Origin: Isochrysis galbana
Taxonomy: Eukaryota; Haptophyta; Isochrysidales; Isochrysidaceae
Assembly: GCA_018136815.1 (NCBI GenBank)
Contig: CM030942.1
Span: forward strand, 3,724,574-3,788,573
Reading direction: 5' to 3'
DNA: 64,000 nt
In this document: in pieces, positions 42,939 through 53,176 of the stretch
Numbering within the stretch: the first letter of the stretch is position 1
Layout: the number at the start of each line of letters is the position of its first letter
The notes under the pieces: model-generated
Told to the model about the DNA's origin: nothing
The model's database searches: none
What the model saw: the letters and a program-made list of their open reading frames with translations, nothing else
Made by a program: the position numbers and the translations under genes

Positions 42939-43539
42939 CTGCGCGAGCGGAGGTGCTGTACAGGGCTCTGGCCTCACCGAAGCCTTGCTCGCTTATCCGT
43001 GTCCCTCGTCTTAGGGGTTCCACCTCTAACGTGAGCCCTGGGTCACACGCCTCGTGGGAGCAACGCACCAAGGAGAGAGCGGAGGCAGCGGCAGCCAAGG
43101 CGGCGCAGCAAGCAGTGGACGATGAGATTCGACAGCACAAGATGGTGTGGCACAGCCGGCTCCCACCCTTAAGTACCCTTCCAAGAGCCTATGCAGGGAG
43201 GATTCAGCAGAGGGCAAGCATTGATCAGCTCAGCCTTCCCTGCGTTTCATGTGGCAGATGGCAAAGGAACGTAGGGAGGAGAAGGAGAGGCGTAAGGAAG
43301 AGAACAAGGCCAAGGGCTTGCAGTACCAAGTGGTGAGCCATGAGCACATACAACTTCTTCCTCGCTGCATGAATTGTGTTTCTTGTTCATATCACTGATG
43401 CAACCCCGCTCTTCGCCTGCAGATTTCAGACAGCCGCAAGCTCAAGAAGATGAGCCGCAAGCAGCTCAAGTTGATACGAAAGGCAGATACAACAGGCGTT
43501 AAGCCAATCCTCGCGAAGGAAAAGAAGCGCACTAAGTGA
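42743..43539 (+). CDS. CGR1: rRNA-processing protein, Cgr1/CCDC86 family (four exons, complete)
   Basis: Exons 42,743-42,783, 43,015-43,144, 43,258-43,332 and 43,423-43,539 join in phase to a 120-residue protein: MAKLRPWKSAAKAK, GSTSNVSPGSHASWEQRTKE, RAEAAAAKAAQQAVDDEIRQ, HKMMAKERREEKERRKEENK, AKGLQYQVISDSRKLKKMSR, KQLKLIRKADTTGVKPILAK, EKKRTK. The SWE-x-R start of the basic coiled coil and the KLKKMSRKQLKLIRKADT end are the family hallmarks. Family members are nucleolar and needed for 60S pre-rRNA processing. Length equals that of typical fungal Cgr1. Donors GTGTGT, GTGTGG and GTGAGC; acceptors TTAG, GGCAG and CTGCAG. Intron 1 consists mostly of a GA microsatellite. Confidence 0.92.
42856..42936. 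repeat. GA microsatellite within intron 1 of CGR1
   Basis: Poly-G (42,850-42,862) followed by about 35 GA units on the coding strand, inside the 231-bp first intron. Confidence 0.95.
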
Positions 43540-43962
43540 AGCTGCTGCAGCATGTTGTTGCAAACATCGTCGTCAGGACAGGCCGAGTAGAGTGCAGATC
43601 CGAAAGATTGTATGAGAAAGGCCAGCGCTCGAATCGTTTTGTGATGGTCATCCCAACAGACTAGATTGGAAGTCCTCACCTAGACGGCAGAGATGACAAT
43701 CTACTCTCCGCATGTGTCACCAGGGGGGTTTTGGGCAAGAAGTCGCTAGTCCATTTGGAGGTTGGTGTCCTTCGAGATTAGATGGCAGCGCAACAAGCAT
43801 TCAATGCTTGAGTGCAGTTTTTACGAGTTGGGAGCGGTTGTAGCGTCAATGTGTGGTGAGTTACTTTGGGCGTTTGCTAAAACTAGATTCTTCTCTTCAT
43901 GAGCTTCCTTGTCTTTCTTCTTGTTTCCTCGTTGACGTCGTTTTCTATGTCGCTGTGAGCGC
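43540..43962. other. 3' flank of CGR1
   Basis: Non-coding, with T-rich patches; no other gene. Confidence 0.4.
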
Positions 43963-44745
43963 AACCTATTTTATAAGTGGGGGTCAATGGAGGCCTCGCG
44001 CCCCCCTGACTCCATCGCGCGGACACCCCCCGGGGTGGGCCCGTACAACCAACAACCAACCTCAACTCTTGCCTTTTGGCGGGGGCTCGGCAATCATCAA
44101 TCATCATTCTGGCCGAGACCTCTAGTGGCTAGTGGGCGCGGGCCGAGAATCGCAATCCCACGCCTGCCCTCGAGCTGACACCCCCCATCCCCATCCCTAG
44201 CCGCTAGGCATACAAGGGCTTGCTAGGGGGGTCCCATGGCCAGCGAGGCGCGAGGCGAGCGTGGGAGAGGCTTAGGGTTAGGGGGCCGGGGGCTGAGCCC
44301 CAGCCTCCACTAGCTGCCACTGCCCACTGAGCTGCCCTTGCTGGCCCTCTGGGAGCCCTCAGAGGGCGGAACTATGGAGCAAATCGGAGAATCGGAGTGC
44401 AACGCGGTAGATCATCAACGACACATCTTCAAAAACTACGAATACTACCACGCTGTCGCATCCGCGATCGACCTCGGACTTTCGTGCTTCTTCGTGCCTC
44501 CTCGCGCTCGGTCGCGCTTGTTCGCCACGGAGTTTTACTCGTTGCTGAAGACTTTCCCCTAGCGCGAACGAAGCCTACCCACTACCCACTCGCTTCTTTC
44601 GTTTTCATGTACGTACATTTCCTTCTCAACCTACTTTTATAAGTGGGGGTCAATGGGGGCTTCGCGCCCCCCTCCCTCCAGCGCGGACACCCCCCGGGGT
44701 GGGCCCGTACATTCAACCTCAGCCCCTGCCCTCTGGCAGGGGCTT
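43963..44745 (+). repeat. Pair of ~120-bp direct repeats
   Basis: 43,963-44,090 and 44,628-44,745 share TTTTATAAGTGGGGGTCAAT, CGCGCCCCCCT, GCGGACACCCCCCGGGGTGG and GCCCGTACA. The ~540 bp between holds no gene I can support, apart from CTCGGACTTTCGTGCTTCTT-type sequence and TTAGGGTTAGGG at 44,271-44,282. A small mobile element bounded by direct repeats is possible. Confidence 0.75.
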
Positions 44746-46085
44746 TAGTCTTTAGTTTGCGCTAGTGAACGGCGACGGAGCAGCGAGGGGGCACGCTAGA
44801 CCGGAGATAAGAGGGAGGCAGTTAGTATTATACCGCATCAGGGTTCGTGTAGGAACGTTCCACAATTGGAAGCACACTTGGGCAAGGTAGCAACTGTGTC
44901 GCATCCAGAGTATTTTATATACTCTATGCGGATGCGGTGTCTCCATCATGCGTTGTGTCTCGCTGCCTTGCTCTCCCCTCTCTCGCTCTTCCCTTTTTCG
45001 CTCGCTCTCCCTCCCTCTCTCTCTCCCCCCCCCCTCCCCCCTCACTCTTTCTCGCTGTCGTATTCCATACGAGGACAGACTTTTACTTTTAGCATGTGAG
45101 TTATTTTAACTCTCAAGGTCTCGTTGATGGGTATGTCGCCTCTTCTCCTACTTTCTCTTGATGTCATCAAACGTTCCATGATCGTCGTCTGTCTTCTGTT
45201 ATACCTCGGTCGCAGCTCCCCCAGCGAGGTCTGCCCTCGTTGTGCCGACTCCTCTGTCGCATGCCTGTGCGCTACTAAGTTGCCTTGGTGCCGACGCTTG
45301 GCCGTCCGCCCCAGTGCGGTTAGTGTTCGCCCCGTTTGGTTTAGTTTGTGTGCCTCTGTGGACCGGAACCTTTTTTTGAGTCCCCGCGGTGTAGTCCCTC
45401 GTGTCTACCTTGGACCTAAGAAGCTCTCATTCTCATTCTCTCTCTTCCCCTCCCTTCCCCCCTCTGTGTCTCTCTCTCCTCGCGCTTTGTCTCTCCCTCG
45501 CGCGCGCGCTCTCTCGCTCTCTCTCCACCCCCACCCTCCTCCCCCTTGCTCTCTCTCCCCCTTGGTCTCTCTCCCCCTCGCTCCCTCTCCCCTAGCTCTC
45601 CTTCTCCTTCTCCCTCGCTCTTGCTTCCTCTTGCTCCCTTCTTTATCTCTCTCTCCCTTGCTCCCTCTCCCCCTCGCTCTCCCTCTCCCTCTCTCTTGCT
45701 CCCTCTTGCTCCCTTCTCTCTCTCCCTCTCCCTCCCTCTCTCTCCCTCTCGCTCTGTGCCCCCCCCCCCCCCATTCCCTCCCTCCCTCCCTCTCACTCTC
45801 CCCTTCATCACCCTTCTCTCTCTGCCCCCCCCGCCCTCCCTCCCCTCCCCCCTCTCTTTCTCTCCAAGCACGCGTAAGTGCGCGCGCATATGTTCATGCT
45901 CAGCGCGCGGTGCATGAGTGCTCGCGTTGCCATTCAAAAACGGAGACAAAAACGGAAGGGTTGCAAAAAACGGCAAAAACGGCCTGTTTTTGGCCTTCAC
46001 AGAAAAACGGTAAAAACGTATTTCCCATCCAGGAGCCGTTGACCACGCTGCGGCCGAGCTCCTAGGCCGCCGGGCAGGGCATTTT
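44746..46085. other. Intergenic stretch with CT tracts
   Basis: 44,950-45,060 and 45,425-45,865 are CT-rich on the plus strand (long SLSLSP artefact frames). 45,935-46,019 holds an AAAACGG array (see findings). 45,124-45,420 is open on the plus strand but unrecognised. Confidence 0.5.
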
Positions 46086-46144
46086 TACTTTCTACCTTCT
46101 CCCTCGAGCCCTTTTTTTTTGTACTCGTAGCCTTGCGAGAGCCG

Positions 46145-46289
46145 AGAGCCGCGCACACAGAGAGGAGGAGAGCGCGCGGGGAAGGGGGGCGAGATATACA
46201 GGAAGAGGGAGAAGTAGGGAGAGAAACAGAGAGAGAGAAATTGGGTGGGAGAGAGAGGGAGAGAGGGAGAGAGGGAGGGAGAGGGAAGG

Positions 46290-46335
<46 letters not shown>

Positions 46336-46429
46336 AGAGAGGGAGAGAGAGAGAGAGAGAGAGAAGAGAGAGGGAGAGAGGGAGAGAGGGAGAGGAGGGA
46401 GAGAGAGAGAGAGAGGGAGAGAGAGAGAA

Positions 46430-46481
<52 letters not shown>

Positions 46482-46511
46482 AGGGGAGAGAGAGAGAGAG
46501 AGAGGAGGGGG
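46145..46511. repeat. GA microsatellite upstream of the mitochondrial DnaJ gene
   Basis: GA/GGGA repeats on the plus strand that end directly at the ATG. Confidence 0.95.
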
Positions 46512-47489
46512 ATGTGGCGTGGCGCGCTCTGCCACCTCAGACCTCGGGGCTCTCTCCGCCCTCTCTCCTCGTCCCCCTCCTCATGCTCTAGCTCATCCCA
46601 CTCCTCCTCTGTCACTCTCCCCTCGCGCACAACGCTCTACGGGGCGCGTGGGCTCTCCTCCTTCCACAACCATGCGACCTCGCCATTCTTCTCCTTCTCC
46701 TCCTTCTCCGCTCTCTCCTCCCGCGTGCGGCTGCACGATAGAGGCTTGGGCCGCGGGGCTCGCCGGCTCGTCTCCTCGCGCTCGACTGATCCACACGACG
46801 TGCTCGGCGTCCAGCGCGGTGCGAGTGAGAAGGAGATCAAGGCCGCATTCCGCCGCGCGGCGCTCAAGTACCACCCGGACCGCAACCCTCAGAACCGAGT
46901 GGAAGCGGAGGCGGCGTTCAAGCGCGCATCCGATGCGTACGCTGAGCTAACGGGCAAGGCTGGAAGTAGTCGCGCCGCCGGCGCAGACGCATCTGGTTTT
47001 GGCGCCAGGCCGGGAAGAGGAGGCTTCTCGAGCGAGCAGTGGGAGAGGGAGCACCAACGGCAGTTTGAGGAGATGCTCCGCAGGATGCAGCGCAACGGCG
47101 GTGGCAGATTCGGCGGGTTCCAGAGCGGCAGCTTTGCCTCGGGAAGGGGGTTTTCACAGGGTGTCCAGGTGCGAAGGACGGTCGTCACGCGGCCTGACGG
47201 AAGTATGGCTATCCGCACTGAGACGACCACCATTGACAGTCATGGTAGGCAGTCGACGCGTGTCGAGGAGCAGCCCATCGACACCTCGGGCGCGGAGGAG
47301 ACCTTTGGCGCGTTCATGTCGGGCGGCAGCCGCTTCAGCGCTGGCCGGCAGCGGCGATCCGCGCAACCGCAGGGCTTCTTCTCCCGCTTCTTCCAGTCAG
47401 TCGCGGAACGTGCGTTCCGCGCAGTGTTGATGGCGGCGTTGCGGCGGCTACTAGGCAGTGTTTTCTCGCCCCGTGGGCCGCTAAAATGA
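46512..47489 (+). CDS. DnaJ (Hsp40) co-chaperone with mitochondrial-type presequence
   Basis: Single exon, 325 residues from MWRGALCHLRPRGSLRPLSS. The first ~90 residues are serine/arginine-rich without acidic residues, a typical mitochondrial presequence. The J domain is DPHDVLGVQRGASEKEIKAA, FRRAALKYHPDRNPQNRVEA and EAAFKRASDAYAELTG, with the HPD motif intact. It is followed by a G/F-rich stretch (GGRFGGFQSGSFASGRGF), then a beta segment RTVVTRPDGSMAIRTETTTI like the C-terminal part of DNAJB6-type proteins, and a basic amphipathic C-terminus (FFQSVAERAFRAVLMAALRR). There is no zinc-finger domain, so it is not a class A DnaJ. It would stimulate mitochondrial Hsp70; location is inferred. Confidence 0.88.
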   Translation: MWRGALCHLRPRGSLRPLSSSPSSCSSSSHSSSVTLPSRTTLYGARGLSSFHNHATSPFFSFSSFSALSSRVRLHDRGLGRGARRLVSSRSTDPHDVLGVQRGASEKEIKAAFRRAALKYHPDRNPQNRVEAEAAFKRASDAYAELTGKAGSSRAAGADASGFGARPGRGGFSSEQWEREHQRQFEEMLRRMQRNGGGRFGGFQSGSFASGRGFSQGVQVRRTVVTRPDGSMAIRTETTTIDSHGRQSTRVEEQPIDTSGAEETFGAFMSGGSRFSAGRQRRSAQPQGFFSRFFQSVAERAFRAVLMAALRRLLGSVFSPRGPLK

Positions 47490-48221
47490 CGCCGGACTGC
47501 CGTCGCACGCTTCCCGCACCAAGACAGTCGTCTGGCACCATTCGAGGATCCCTGCCGGTGACGTGGTGAAGGTGTCCCATGATTTGCGCCTGCGCTGCCT
47601 ATGCGGCACAGCTCTATGTGTTCGTACTCTTGGGATTGCCGATAGCTTGTCGGCGACAGCAGCATTTCTCTGAAAGTGCAATTTCCATATACCTGGTTGA
47701 AAGTGCGATACTCATTTGCCTGGTCGGCGCATTCTCGGCGCGACGGGCATGAGTTCAGCGGGAAGCGTCAGCTACTCAAACCAGGCAATGGTAGCTGCCG
47801 GCCAGAACTTCCTTGCCATTCTAGCAACGACAGCTTTGAAAATGGGCAGAATACATCGCAGCAGCACGCAACACATGCCAGTGTACGTCTTGGCTGGCGT
47901 GTACACGCACGTCCCGTACCATGTTTATGCAACGCGGCGGCTCCCTGTGATCTACCAGGCATGATTCCATGTACGTGTGTTATTGCGTTTGGGAGGGGTG
48001 GGGCGATCTTCAATTTCATGCGCACATCCTCTAGCTGACGCTTTGAAGAGTAAAAAAAAATAAATTGTGGCTGGCGGAGTGGAGTGGCTGTGGCTGTGGC
48101 TGAGGGTTGTGATTCAAAGAAATGTTGAGGCATAGGATGGGGCCCTCCAGGGGCGACCGTGCTCACGGAGGGCTGAGCACTGGGGCTGGAGGGAGGCATG
48201 GCACCGGCGGGGACACCGCTC
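47490..48221. other. 3' flank and intergenic stretch
   Basis: No gene supported. 48,051-48,120 has an A run followed by GTGGCTGTGGCTGTGGCTG repeats. Confidence 0.45.
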
Positions 48222-48956
48222 ACAAGAGGGTGCAACCTCAGGTTTGGTTGTTTTTTTTGCAAGTGCCCCCCACGTGGACGGTATAAGTTCTACTTAAAGG
48301 ACCCCCTTATTACAGTACAAACGTGCAGCAAGGCGATTTCACCGCAGAAAAGGGGACATCGCAGCCAGTCCCGCCCTTCCACCGCGCCCTCGCTCCTCTT
48401 CAGCCAACCCAAAGCAGGTGCTTGCACCCCACCCCACTGTACGAAGGCGCGCAGGCGTCCCATAGGCGGGAGGAGATGCGTCCACATAGGCGGGCGGAGA
48501 GGCGCGCCAACGTCTCCTGACCGGGAGGGACAGTGGCTGGGCTGAGCGAGGGCAGCGCCGGGCGAGCGGAAGCAGCACCTAGAGCAATGCCCCCCCCTTC
48601 ATACCCTCACGTGGCACTGTTCCTTTTGGCTGACGGAGTAGATGGGTAGGAGAAAGAGAAAGACCGCCCAAGCTCGCGAGAAGGCTCGCCGCGCGGGCGG
48701 TCGTGGGGGTAGCAAGGGTCACGAGGTATCACTTGCAGCGCTCACCGTCCGCGTACTCCTTGCAGATGAATGATGATTCTTCTACCGCCGAGGTACAAGT
48801 TAAGGGAGCCGCCGCTCCGGATGAAGCCACTTATGCGGTCGTAAGCATGAAGCGCTTGCTCGACTCGGAAGCCGCCGAGGACTGTCCAAAACACCAGAAG
48901 CATGTCCCCCCTCCTCTTGAGTGCACAAAGCGCGCTGCCGACTACATCGGCGCTCT
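48222..48956 (+). mobile_element. LINE internal fragment, inverted partner of 57,533-58,274
   Basis: About 735 bp nearly identical in reverse complement to 57,533-58,274. It contains an ORF from 48,769: MNDDSSTAEVQVKGAAAPDE, ATYAVVSMKRLLDSEAAEDC, PKHQKHVPPPLECTKRAADY, IGAL, where the homology stops. In the partner copy the element continues into LINE ORF2 sequence on one side and ORF1 on the other, so this is an internal piece of the same element. Confidence 0.85.
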
Positions 48957-48989
48957 GCGCTCAGCTTGTCAAGCCTGACACTTACATCC

Positions 48990-49330
48990 TCTAGCGTTGT
49001 ATGCGTGCCTTTTAGCGTGTATTCTTGAGGTATCGGATACGCCGTTTCCGCCGGGCCGTCGTACGCTCGTCCCCACTTCAGCGGAGTGTATAGCTCGTCG
49101 GGCAATAGTTGCGGGCTGATCCGCTCGTGGATGTGGGGCTCTCCCATAACGTTGAGCTGACGGATTGGAGGTTATGGATGGAACAGGAGGGACCGAACGG
49201 GACGGAAGGTAGGCGGCGGCAGGCACGGCATTTTGGCCATTGGCGGGCGGCACGGGCAGACCATCTTCTATGGTTGGAAGATGGATGGCGGGCAGTGGCG
49301 AGGGCGAGCGCGAAGACGGAGCGGACATAG
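48990..49330 (-). mobile_element. Possible ORF fragment of a mobile element
   Basis: On the minus strand an ATG near 49,326 gives MSAPSSRSPSPLPAIHLPTI. A second frame reads RISPQLLPDELYTPLKWGRA and YDGPAETAYPIPQEYTLKGT. The frames are broken relative to one another. ORF1-like and unrecognised. Confidence 0.35.
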
Positions 49331-49904
49331 CGGATAGCGAGGGTGAGTGGGTGAGTGAGTGGATTTGGTTGGTGTTGTAAGATTGCTGGTTACGACTGAG
49401 CGAGAGCGAGAGCGAGAACGAGGGAGCGAGGAGCGACTGGGACGAGGGACGAGGGCGACAGAGGCCGACAGGATACCAATCCGACGAGTCCGACAACAAT
49501 CCGAGACACGCACACTTGACTTTCACCCAACATTCCTCCACACTAACGTATATTTCTCCACTTGGGCGGGGGAAAACACAGAAGGAAGGAAACAAGGAAG
49601 AGAAAGCCGACAAGAGAGCGATGATGCGACGGAAGAGCCGACGGCGAACGGCGGTTACCGCGAACGAGTAGATAGAAAGTAAGGAGGGAATCTACGAGCG
49701 TAAACCGGAAGGGGAGAGAGGGTAGGCTTCGCGCGGGGGAAAGGTCCGCAACGACGAACACCTACGACGAGAGCGAGAACGAGCGCGGGGGAACGACAGC
49801 AAGGAGGGACCAAAGGCAGAGCAAGGCCCAAGGTGCAAAGGAGCGAAACAGGAGCGAGACAGGCCACAAAGGGGCGCAACGGCAAGGAGCGAGGGGCGAG
49901 TTAC
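49331..49904. other. Purine-rich non-coding stretch
   Basis: GAGCGAGAGCGAGAGCGAGA-type DNA around 49,400 and 49,775, of the same style as DNA beside other LINE fragments. No gene. Confidence 0.45.
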
Positions 49905-51118
49905 GAGTGAAGAGTTCTACAAGTTACGAGTAAAACTCCGCGGCAACAAGAACGACTGGGCTCGAAGACGCCTAAGGTCGGAAGTCGATCGCGGATGCGA
50001 CATGAGCTGGACTTTGTGGTAGTCGCCTCTTCGGCGCAGATAAGAGTTATGGTCTTGGTCCACTAGAATGTCGCCTATATCGTGTGCGTCCGGATCTTCT
50101 TGAGGGACTAACTCTTGCTCCTCCGGAGCCGGGGGCGGGGGCTTTGCTTGTTTTCTAAGAAGGTCTATATAGTCGAATGTGGTATTTACTAGTAGTATTA
50201 CTAGTCTTGATCTAGTCCATTCAGATATCTTTTCCCACGATTTAAGAAAGGGGCCTACCGATATGTAATTTCCTCTATGGCGTATCCAACGATCTCCGTC
50301 CGGCAAGTAAGCCGCGCATTCCTCTGTAGTGTATATGTCCCCCGTACCCGGGTTAATTAATAGATAGTATTATGTACGATAACTGTCTGTAGAGACTCCC
50401 ATTTCGACCTATGTGAATAGTGAATCGCCGGAGGTTTGTGGAAAAGATCGTGCCATATCGGGGAGCCCTGAGTTCCTTCCCGTGTGATTTCTTCCCTAAG
50501 GAAGTTGATCCGTCTAAAATTCTCAGCAAGCGCATGCTTCCAAAAGGCCGGGAGCGTGTTATTTCCGCGAAGCGCGAATGCTAGCCGTGAGGCTCCTCGA
50601 GTCGACCTTCGAAAAGACCGCCGCTCGCCCTAAGGGGGTGCGGCTGAACCATTGATCTAAGACTGTTTTCCATTCCGCCATGGACGGGTTGAGGTGCTGA
50701 GTCCTGCAGCTGATGCTGCAAGATTCAGCTGCTGTTGTGATGGTGGTCTTGCCGACCGGCCGGGTCCGCGCCTCGTGCTGGCGCACGAGGTCGGTGCCGC
50801 GGCGTTGTAGGGGCCCAGCCCTGAGGCTTTCCCTATGGGAAGATGGGCCCTGAGGCTCCTCTTGTTCCTGCTTCCTGATGGAGTGTCTGTGCTGGTGGAT
50901 GTGGTGTGCTGTGTGGAGGTTGGTTCTGTGTTGTGCGCGGCTCTGTGCGCGTGGCGAGGTGCGGCTCGCGACCACCTGGGTGGGCGAGAGCTTTGGGAGA
51001 GGACGGTGCGGTTGCGTGACGTCGGCCATCACTTGGTCAGCCGGCGCGGTGGAGTGGGCGAAGAGAGAGGAGGGGAGCGTGGCGCGCTCCATGACCCTAT
51101 CGTTATAACGATAGTTGA
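49905..51118 (-). mobile_element. LINE-like element, copy 6: 5' end joined to ORF2 C-terminus (internally deleted)
   Basis: The minus strand starts AACTATCGTTATAACGATAG, then GTCATGGAGCGCGCC (ATG at 51,092, MERATLPSSLFAHSTAPADQ). ORF1-like sequence runs to about 50,690. In another frame, AFALRGNNTLPAFWKHALAE, INFLREEITREGTQGSPIWH and GDRWIRHRGNYISVGPFLKS (50,590-50,230) look like the post-RT C-terminal part of LINE ORF2. The endonuclease and RT are absent, so a large internal deletion plus frameshifts are present. Confidence 0.75.
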
Positions 51119-51919
51119 AGTAGCTAGTAGTGGTAGGTGGAGATGTCAAGAGGACACGGGGATAGTGGATAGTGGTAGAGCGGTCGGGAGCGTAAGAGAA
51201 CGCAACAGCGGAGAGAGAAAAATGATAGCGTTCGCTTCGCGAGATCTTTCACGTGACTAAGCCCAAAAAAACCGTGGAGATCTCGTCGAATTTGTCACTG
51301 GTCCCGCCGTGTTTTGGTCTTGGAGTCTTGGAGACGATGTAAATAAAGTGTGAAGTGTAATCAAGTTACAAATAACTGCGGTTGGTCTTTTCACTCTTCT
51401 GAGTGTGAAGAGGCGCCGATGGTGCCGCTCTCCTCCTCCTCCCCTTGCTCCTCTCCCTGCCCCTCACGCTCCTCGCCGCTCTCTCCCTCTGCCTGCTACT
51501 CGTTTGCCACCGCCTCTGCCTCCTCGAATGCCTTCCTACGCTCCTTCTCACTCTCCGAACCTGTCGCGGCGCCTTCACAATCCTTCTCCGTGGCTGCGCT
51601 CTCTTCCCCTTCTGGCTCCGGTTCCCCTCGCTCCAGCTCCCCCTCTGCCTCACCCTCGAATCACTCAGCCTGCGGCTTTGCCGCTGTTCCTGCCCCCTCT
51701 GGCTTCCCTGCTGTCATCTCTACCTGCTCTTTTCCTGCTTGCTTTCGACCTGCCAACGCTCCTCGCACTACTCCCCCCTCGCATTCAGCCTTGCCCTGCG
51801 GCCAGCGGCTGATTGGCGCATCGCTTCCTCTCTCTACGTGCTCCTCCTTGGGGTCTTTCTCCCTTGCCTCATCTTATCTGTCCACCCATCTTCTCTTCAC
51901 TCCTGCGTTTGCTGCCTCA
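51119..51919. other. 5' region of the mitochondrial carrier gene
   Basis: 51,350-51,919 is open in frame with the carrier but reads only as low-complexity SSSPCSSPCPS from CT-rich DNA; probably 5' untranslated or intronic. 51,119-51,350 has no gene. Confidence 0.5.
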
Positions 51920-53176
51920 ATGCCGACGCCCCAGCGAATTGTGGTGGCATCAGTCGCTGAGTCCTCGCCCTCAAATCCTTCCCCTCCGACACTTCCCTCC
52001 TCCCTTCCCTGTCCATCCTCCTACCCGGCCCCTGGGGCGCCGACCAGCTGCCGATTGAGCATCGCCTCCGCCGCTCGCTCGGCTTGCGCTGGCGCTCTCT
52101 CCGGTGCGACCATCTCGGCATTGCTGCAGCCTCTTGATGTTTTGCGCACGAGGTTGCAGACGGACGCAAGCGGTGTCGGGGGTGGGAAGACTAGCGCTAT
52201 GGGAATACATGGCGTGATCAGGATCACTGCAAGCGGAGATGGAGCCAATCCAGGGCCGTCGATGCCCACTGGCCAAGGGGGAGCTGCTGGAACGGTGCAG
52301 GCCGACACGCACATCACTGGCAGATGTGAAAAGCTCCCGACGGCCGCTTGCGAGCGGAGTGGGCGGCAGGCGGCGAGCTTGGTCGCGGCCGACACGAAAC
52401 TTCTCGGACGATCTGGCGGGTCTAGTGTCTATCAGACTGCCGCCTCGATCGTGGCTGAGGGGGGCGGGCCATTCAGCCTGTGGCGTGGCTGGTCGGCGAG
52501 CGTGCTGCGCGTTGGGATGGGCGCTGCCATCCACTTTTTCACCCTGGAACTGATGAGGGAGGCGGCGGGTACGGGCGGCGGGCGACGGGTTCAAAGCCCG
52601 GCTCGCGCTAGTGGCGGGGCCGGCTGGCTCACCGACGCAGCAATGGGCGGTGGTGCGCGCTCTATCGCGGTAGTGCTCATGTGCCCCGTCACCACGGTCA
52701 AAACACGGATGGAGGCATCAGGTGAGGCGGGTTCACGGTATGTCTACCGCAACGTACCGCAGGCGCTTGCAACCATTGCACGCACCGAGGGAATTCTGTC
52801 ACTCTGGCGCGGCCTCACGCCCAACCTCGCCGCCAACGCGCCCTTCTCTGCGATCCACTACATGTGCTACCGCAAGATCCAGGCGGCCGCCACGCCCTAC
52901 CTCTCGTCGCCCACGGCAACTAGCTTCCTGGCTGGCGCTCTTGCCTCGACCGTTGCGACGCTCATCACGCAGCCGCTTGACGTCCTGCGCACACGCGCAA
53001 TGCTCCGCATTGGGCCGCCAGCGGGAGGCGGCTCCAGCCTTGCGCTCTTTGCTGGCATCGGTCCGCGCCTTGCAAAGAGGGCGATCCAGACCACCCTAGT
53101 GTGGACCTTTTACGAGGAGATCTACTCTCGATGGCAGCGGCTTGCCCACCGTACGCCTCCGGCCGCCCCTACCTGA
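51920..53176 (+). CDS. Mitochondrial carrier, SLC25A38/Hem25-like (probable glycine importer)
   Basis: From the ATG at 51,920 (MPTPQRIVVASVAESSPSNP) the ORF gives 418 residues with three mitochondrial-carrier repeats. Signature motifs: AGALSGATISALLQPLDVLR (repeat 1), VVLMCPVTTVKTRMEA (repeat 2) and ATLITQPLDVLRTRAML (repeat 3), each followed by an acidic-aromatic helix (GGPFSLWRGWSASVLRVGMG; EGILSLWRGLTPNLAANAPF). CPVTTVKTRME followed by Y.YRNV and LWRGL..N..ANAPFSAIHYM resembles SLC25A38, which brings glycine into mitochondria for haem synthesis. An insertion of about 80 residues (about 52,170-52,420) follows the first helix pair; no good splice sites bound it. Family members are about 300 residues. 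Substrate assignment is inference. Confidence 0.82.
   Translation: MPTPQRIVVASVAESSPSNPSPPTLPSSLPCPSSYPAPGAPTSCRLSIASAARSACAGALSGATISALLQPLDVLRTRLQTDASGVGGGKTSAMGIHGVIRITASGDGANPGPSMPTGQGGAAGTVQADTHITGRCEKLPTAACERSGRQAASLVAADTKLLGRSGGSSVYQTAASIVAEGGGPFSLWRGWSASVLRVGMGAAIHFFTLELMREAAGTGGGRRVQSPARASGGAGWLTDAAMGGGARSIAVVLMCPVTTVKTRMEASGEAGSRYVYRNVPQALATIARTEGILSLWRGLTPNLAANAPFSAIHYMCYRKIQAAATPYLSSPTATSFLAGALASTVATLITQPLDVLRTRAMLRIGPPAGGGSSLALFAGIGPRLAKRAIQTTLVWTFYEEIYSRWQRLAHRTPPAAPT

Noticed and set aside
44271-44282. Chromosome end or interstitial telomere
   Set aside because: Only two TTAGGG units, with genes on both sides.
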